Positions 5,679-8,542 of a stretch of DNA of 8,542 nt are shown one piece after another. The stretch is from an uncultured Selenomonadaceae bacterium (GTDB lineage: Bacteria; Bacillota; Negativicutes; Selenomonadales; Selenomonadaceae): positions 1 to 8,542 of the forward strand of contig CAJOFG010000026.1 in the NCBI GenBank assembly GCA_905233965.1, read 5' to 3'. A program made the translations under genes and the position numbers. Below the pieces are notes generated by a model that was not told where the DNA came from, searched no databases, and saw only the letters and a list, made by a program, of their open reading frames with translations. Each line of letters begins with the position of its first letter. Position 1 is the stretch's first letter.

Positions 5679-6401
5679 ATGGAAATTTTTTATCTGCTCA
5701 ACAGCGGATTCATGATTAAGGACGGAAATATTTTGATGTTGTTCGACGATTTTGAAGACCCGTCGAAAATTGCGGACAGATTTTTTGACAAAGGAGATTT
5801 TGAATACCTCTACATTTTCGTAAGCCACGCGCACTTCGACCACTTCGGCACGCACATTCGCGCTTATGCGCAAAAAGTTTCGCGCTACATTTTCAGCAGC
5901 GATTTGAAACGGACTAAGCGCGTGAAAGTTTTTCCGGCAGAAAATATCACGTTCATGAGGAAGTACAGCGAATGGGAAGGCGACGCGATAAAAGTTTGGA
6001 CTTACGATTCAACGGACGTGGGAGTTTCTTTTCTGGTCGAAACGAAATCCGGCACGCGAATTTTTCACGCCGGAGATTTTAACTGGTGGCATTGGGAAAA
6101 CGACACGCCGGAAAATCGTTTGCTTGCGGAGAAGGCTTTCAAAAAACAGTTGAAACGTCTGAAAGGTTTGGAGGCGGACGTTGCATTTTTCCCGGTTGAC
6201 GGGCGGCTCGGCGTGTCGGAGGAAAAAGGCATCACCGAATTTGTGAAGGTGACCGACATAAAAAATATTGTCGCCATGCACCGCGTCGGTTATCCGGCTT
6301 GGACTCCGTCGAAAAATTTTTCCGACGTTGCCGGCGAAAATATTTCGGTTTGGTCTCCGACAATTTCCGGAGAACGCAAAAAATATTTCTTTGAACAATA
6401 A
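5679..6401 (+). CDS. Metallo-beta-lactamase fold hydrolase of unknown substrate
   Basis: The product is a cytosolic 240-residue single-domain protein of the metallo-beta-lactamase (MBL) superfamily. The metal motif HxHxDH is VSHAHFDHFG, with H50, H52, D54 and H55. FHAGDFNWWHW (129-139) supplies the motif 4 aspartate D132, and VAMHRVGYP (198-206) supplies a late histidine, H201. FFPVDGRLG (170-178) resembles the substrate-side loop of UlaG-like relatives. The usual mid-chain histidine ligand (motif 3) is not evident: the corresponding place reads YDSTDVGVSFLVE (109-121). The reaction cannot be inferred. GAGGAGG at 5661-5667 precedes the ATG, with an AT-only spacer. It sits 28 bases after the YitT gene and 27 before greA, and is likely cotranscribed with both. 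Confidence 0.88.
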   Translation: MEIFYLLNSGFMIKDGNILMLFDDFEDPSKIADRFFDKGDFEYLYIFVSHAHFDHFGTHIRAYAQKVSRYIFSSDLKRTKRVKVFPAENITFMRKYSEWEGDAIKVWTYDSTDVGVSFLVETKSGTRIFHAGDFNWWHWENDTPENRLLAEKAFKKQLKRLKGLEADVAFFPVDGRLGVSEEKGITEFVKVTDIKNIVAMHRVGYPAWTPSKNFSDVAGENISVWSPTISGERKKYFFEQ

Positions 6402-6428
6402 ATTTTAACGGAAGGAAGAAGTTTTAAA

Positions 6429-6905
6429 ATGACTGCAAAAAAAGTAATGTTGACCCGTGACGGTTACGACAAGCTTGTAGAAAAATTGGATTACTTGAAA
6501 AGCGTCAGAAGAATTGAAATTGCCGACAGATTGAAGGCGGCGATCGCGCTCGGCGACCTCAGCGAAAATTCAGAGTACGTTGACGCGAAAAACGAACAGG
6601 CTTTCCTTGAAGGCGAAATCAGCGAATTGGAAAGCAAAATCAAAAACAGCGTGATAATTTCCAAAAACGAGAACGGCGACGAAGTCGGAATAGGAAGCAC
6701 CGTTGTCATTCGCGACATTGAGTTTGACGAGGAAGAAACTTATACCATTGTCGGCTCAACCGAAGCGGATCCGGACGCGAACAAAATTTCCAACGAGTCG
6801 CCGGTCGGCATGGCTTTAATAGGAAAAACTGCCGGCGAAACAATTCAGGTTCACGCTCCCGCCGGCGTTATCCAATATGAAATCGTGAAAATTGTTGAGA
6901 ACTGA
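6429..6905 (+). CDS. greA: Transcription elongation factor GreA
   Basis: GreA binds the secondary channel of RNA polymerase and stimulates cleavage of backtracked RNA, rescuing arrested complexes. The 158 residues match the family length. The N-terminal coiled coil (about 1-76) contains ALGDLSENSEYVDAK, with the tip acidic residues D43 and E46 that coordinate the catalytic magnesium. The C-terminal globular FKBP-like domain (about 80-157) shows VGIGSTVVI, ISNESPVGMALIGKTAGE and the ending IQYEIVKI. A GGAAGGAAG ribosome site (6410-6418) lies about ten bases before the ATG. lysS starts 15 bases after the stop, a pairing seen in many Bacillota, so the two are almost surely cotranscribed. Confidence 0.97.
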   Translation: MTAKKVMLTRDGYDKLVEKLDYLKSVRRIEIADRLKAAIALGDLSENSEYVDAKNEQAFLEGEISELESKIKNSVIISKNENGDEVGIGSTVVIRDIEFDEEETYTIVGSTEADPDANKISNESPVGMALIGKTAGETIQVHAPAGVIQYEIVKIVEN

Positions 6906-6920
6906 AAAGAGGATTTTTTT

Positions 6921-8423
6921 ATGGCAAAAGACAATCGACCCGAACAAATTCCGCAGGACGAAAACGAGCTTATCAAGGTTCGCCGTGAAAAAACGGATGC
7001 GTTCGTCGAAAAGGGCGTTGCTCCGTTCGGGCATCGTTTCGACGTGACGTATCACGCGGCGGACATTCGCAAAGAGTTCGGCGAAATTCAAGAAGAGGAA
7101 GAGGCCGGCAACGTCAGCATTGCCGGACGTATCATGGCGATTCGCGGACACGGTAAAGCCGCCTTCGCGACGTTGTCCGACAAAACCGGCGCGATTCAAC
7201 TTTATTTCAAGCTGGACGTTCTCGGCGAAGAAAAATACAGTCAATTCCGGTTGCTCGACATAGGCGACATTATCGGCTTAAGCGGAGTCGTTTTCAAAAC
7301 CAAGCGCGGCGAATTGACCGTGCGCGTAAAAAATTTTGATTTGCTCTCAAAATCTCTGCGTCCTCTGCCGGAAAAATTTCACGGTCTGCGCGACGTTGAA
7401 ATACGTTATCGGAAACGCTACCTCGATTTGATTGTCAATCCGGAAGTCCGCGAAACTTTTACGAAACGCACGAAAATTATCAAACTGGTAAGAAATTATC
7501 TGGACGAAAGAGATTTTCTGGAAGTCGAAACGCCGGTTTTAAACCCTATTGCCGGCGGTGCGGCGGCGCGTCCGTTCATCACTCACCATAACACTTTGGA
7601 TACGGATTTGTATTTGAGAATTGCAACCGAATTGCACCTCAAGCGGTTGATTATCGGCGGCTTGGAGCGCGTTTACGAACTCGGAAAAAATTTCCGCAAC
7701 GAAGGCATGGACAATCGCCACAATCCGGAATTTACTTCGATTGAATTTTATCAAGCTTACGCCGATTGCAACGACGTGATGAATTTGACGGCGGATCTCA
7801 TCGCTTACGTCACGGAAAAAATTTTCGGCACGACGAAAATTACTTATCAGGGCGTTGAACTCGATTTGAAAAATCCGAAACGGATAAGTATGAACGACGC
7901 GGTTAAAGAAAAAACCGGGAAAGATTTTCTCTCCTGCCAAACGGTTGAAGATGCGCGGAAAATTGCGGACGAGCTCGGCGTTGAGTATGAAGAACGTTTC
8001 GGTATCGGCGGAATTTTGAACGCGGCATTTGAAGCGAAAGTCGAAGAGGATTTGATCCAACCGACTTTCATCACCGGACACCCGACGGAAATTTCTCCGC
8101 TTGCGAAAAAAAATCCCGATGACCCGCGAATTACCGACAGATTCGAATATTTTGTTTACGGCAGGGAATTGGCGAACGGGTTCACCGAATTGAACGACCC
8201 GACGGATCAAAAAAATCGTTTCGACGAACAACTTAAAGCGCGGGAAACCGGCGACGAAGAAGCACACGTCAGCGACAACGATTTTATTGAGGCTCTCGAA
8301 TACGGTTTGCCGCCGACGGGCGGTGTCGGTATAGGAATTGACCGGTTGGTTATGCTCCTTACCGATTCACCTTCGATTCGCGACGTGATATTTTTCCCCA
8401 CGATGAAAATTATCAACGAGTGA
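6921..8423 (+). CDS. lysS: Lysyl-tRNA synthetase, class II
   Basis: This enzyme charges tRNA-Lys with lysine using ATP in the cytoplasm. The 500-residue product is standard for the bacterial class IIb enzyme. An N-terminal helix region is followed by the OB-fold anticodon-binding domain at about 64-142 ([21 protein letters not shown]). The catalytic core then shows motif 1 around [21 protein letters not shown], motif 2 as [20 protein letters not shown] with R259-N260-E261, and motif 3 as [11 protein letters not shown], with the ATP-contacting R475 in GIDR (472-475). The end, DVIFFPTMK, is typical. AGAGGA lies at 6908-6913, seven bases before the ATG. It is the last gene of the apparent YitT-MBL-greA-lysS operon. 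It appears complete, with no sign of fusion or damage. Confidence 0.97.
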   Translation: MAKDNRPEQIPQDENELIKVRREKTDAFVEKGVAPFGHRFDVTYHAADIRKEFGEIQEEEEAGNVSIAGRIMAIRGHGKAAFATLSDKTGAIQLYFKLDVLGEEKYSQFRLLDIGDIIGLSGVVFKTKRGELTVRVKNFDLLSKSLRPLPEKFHGLRDVEIRYRKRYLDLIVNPEVRETFTKRTKIIKLVRNYLDERDFLEVETPVLNPIAGGAAARPFITHHNTLDTDLYLRIATELHLKRLIIGGLERVYELGKNFRNEGMDNRHNPEFTSIEFYQAYADCNDVMNLTADLIAYVTEKIFGTTKITYQGVELDLKNPKRISMNDAVKEKTGKDFLSCQTVEDARKIADELGVEYEERFGIGGILNAAFEAKVEEDLIQPTFITGHPTEISPLAKKNPDDPRITDRFEYFVYGRELANGFTELNDPTDQKNRFDEQLKARETGDEEAHVSDNDFIEALEYGLPPTGGVGIGIDRLVMLLTDSPSIRDVIFFPTMKIINE

Positions 8424-8445
8424 CAAAAAAATAAATGTAACTCCC

Positions 8446-8506
8446 GCCGCTCACGGACGAGCGGCAGTTCGCGTAAGCAACGTGATGTTGCTTCAGCGAA
8501 CGAGTT
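8446..8506 (+). terminator. Two consecutive hairpins downstream of lysS
   Basis: First hairpin: GCCGCTC (8446-8452) with GAGCGGC (8459-8465), a six-base loop and no T run. Second: GTTCGC (8467-8472) with GCGAAC (8496-8501), enclosing AAGCAAC (8475-8481) and GTTGCTT (8487-8493) after a 2x2 internal loop. This is followed by GAGTTTTCTTT. Together they are a plausible end of the lysS transcript, although the T run is interrupted. They may also be part of a longer repeat with the inverted repeat that follows. Confidence 0.5.
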
Positions 8507-8516
8507 TTCTTTGGTT

Positions 8517-8542
8517 ACTTTCTTTGTCGGCACAAAGAAAGT
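8517..8542. repeat. Perfect 11-bp inverted repeat at the right edge, probably longer outside
   Basis: ACTTTCTTTGT (8517-8527) is exactly complementary to ACAAAGAAAGT (8532-8542) around the loop CGGC. The window ends on the last base of the right arm, and the preceding bases GGTT suggest the stem may continue. It looks like a dispersed intergenic repeat or a terminator arm. No gene is visible in the 119 bases after lysS. Confidence 0.6.

Noticed and set aside
8207..8533. Minus-strand ORF starting in the right-edge repeat
   Set aside because: It begins in the inverted repeat, crosses the lysS terminator and is antisense to the end of lysS. It is a repeat-derived artefact.
1..8542. CRISPR array, tRNA, rRNA, riboswitch or phage module
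   Set aside because: There are no regularly spaced direct repeats, no cloverleaf or conserved rRNA segments, and no T-box-like leader before lysS, which starts 15 bases after greA.

Overview
This window looks like a chromosomal segment of a Bacillota (Firmicutes) bacterium. Evidence for that is the strong purine-rich ribosome binding sites, the TATAAT-type promoters with TGTGN extensions, and the combination dnaN-recF-DUF721 and greA-lysS. Negativicutes is my best guess at class level, but that is inference from gene content only. The DNA is moderately AT-rich and unusually full of A-tract/T-tract junctions (AAAATTTT).

Layout from left to right. Positions 1-351 (minus strand) hold the 5' part of an IS3-type transposase OrfA gene that runs off the left edge. 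Its promoter follows, then an 11-bp inverted repeat that probably marks the insertion sequence end. Positions 591-920 (minus) encode an unrecognised 109-residue protein with a CxxC motif and a Pro5-His4-Glu tail, transcribed divergently from dnaN. Positions 1004-3289 carry dnaN (sliding clamp) and recF (recombination/repair ATPase) as a tight pair, closed by a long hairpin terminator. A 262-bp gap follows. It holds that terminator, a possible 36-codon minus-strand gene with its own promoter, and a promoter facing right. Next is a 311-residue DUF721/DciA-like protein with an added Cys4 zinc-ribbon-like segment (3552-4487). After a terminator and a good promoter comes an apparent four-gene operon: a YitT-family membrane protein (4706-5650), a metallo-beta-lactamase-fold hydrolase (5679-6401), greA (6429-6905) and lysS (6921-8423). 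The last 119 bases hold two hairpins and the start of a perfect inverted repeat cut by the window edge.

How it fits together: dnaN, recF and the DUF721 gene belong to the replication cluster that in many Bacillota starts with dnaA and ends with gyrB-gyrA. Here dnaA, the small S4-domain gene and the gyrase genes are not beside them, and no cluster of DnaA boxes is visible, so the cluster appears rearranged. The second half is transcription-translation housekeeping (GreA, LysS) behind a membrane protein and a hydrolase of unknown substrate.

Most of the window is ordinary core genome. I see no convincing new multi-gene system. The items most worth a second look are the His-tailed protein next to dnaN, the possible small gene folded into the recF terminator, the zinc-ribbon extension on the DciA-like protein, and the dense AAAATTTT / AAAATTTTYCGAC sequence pattern.
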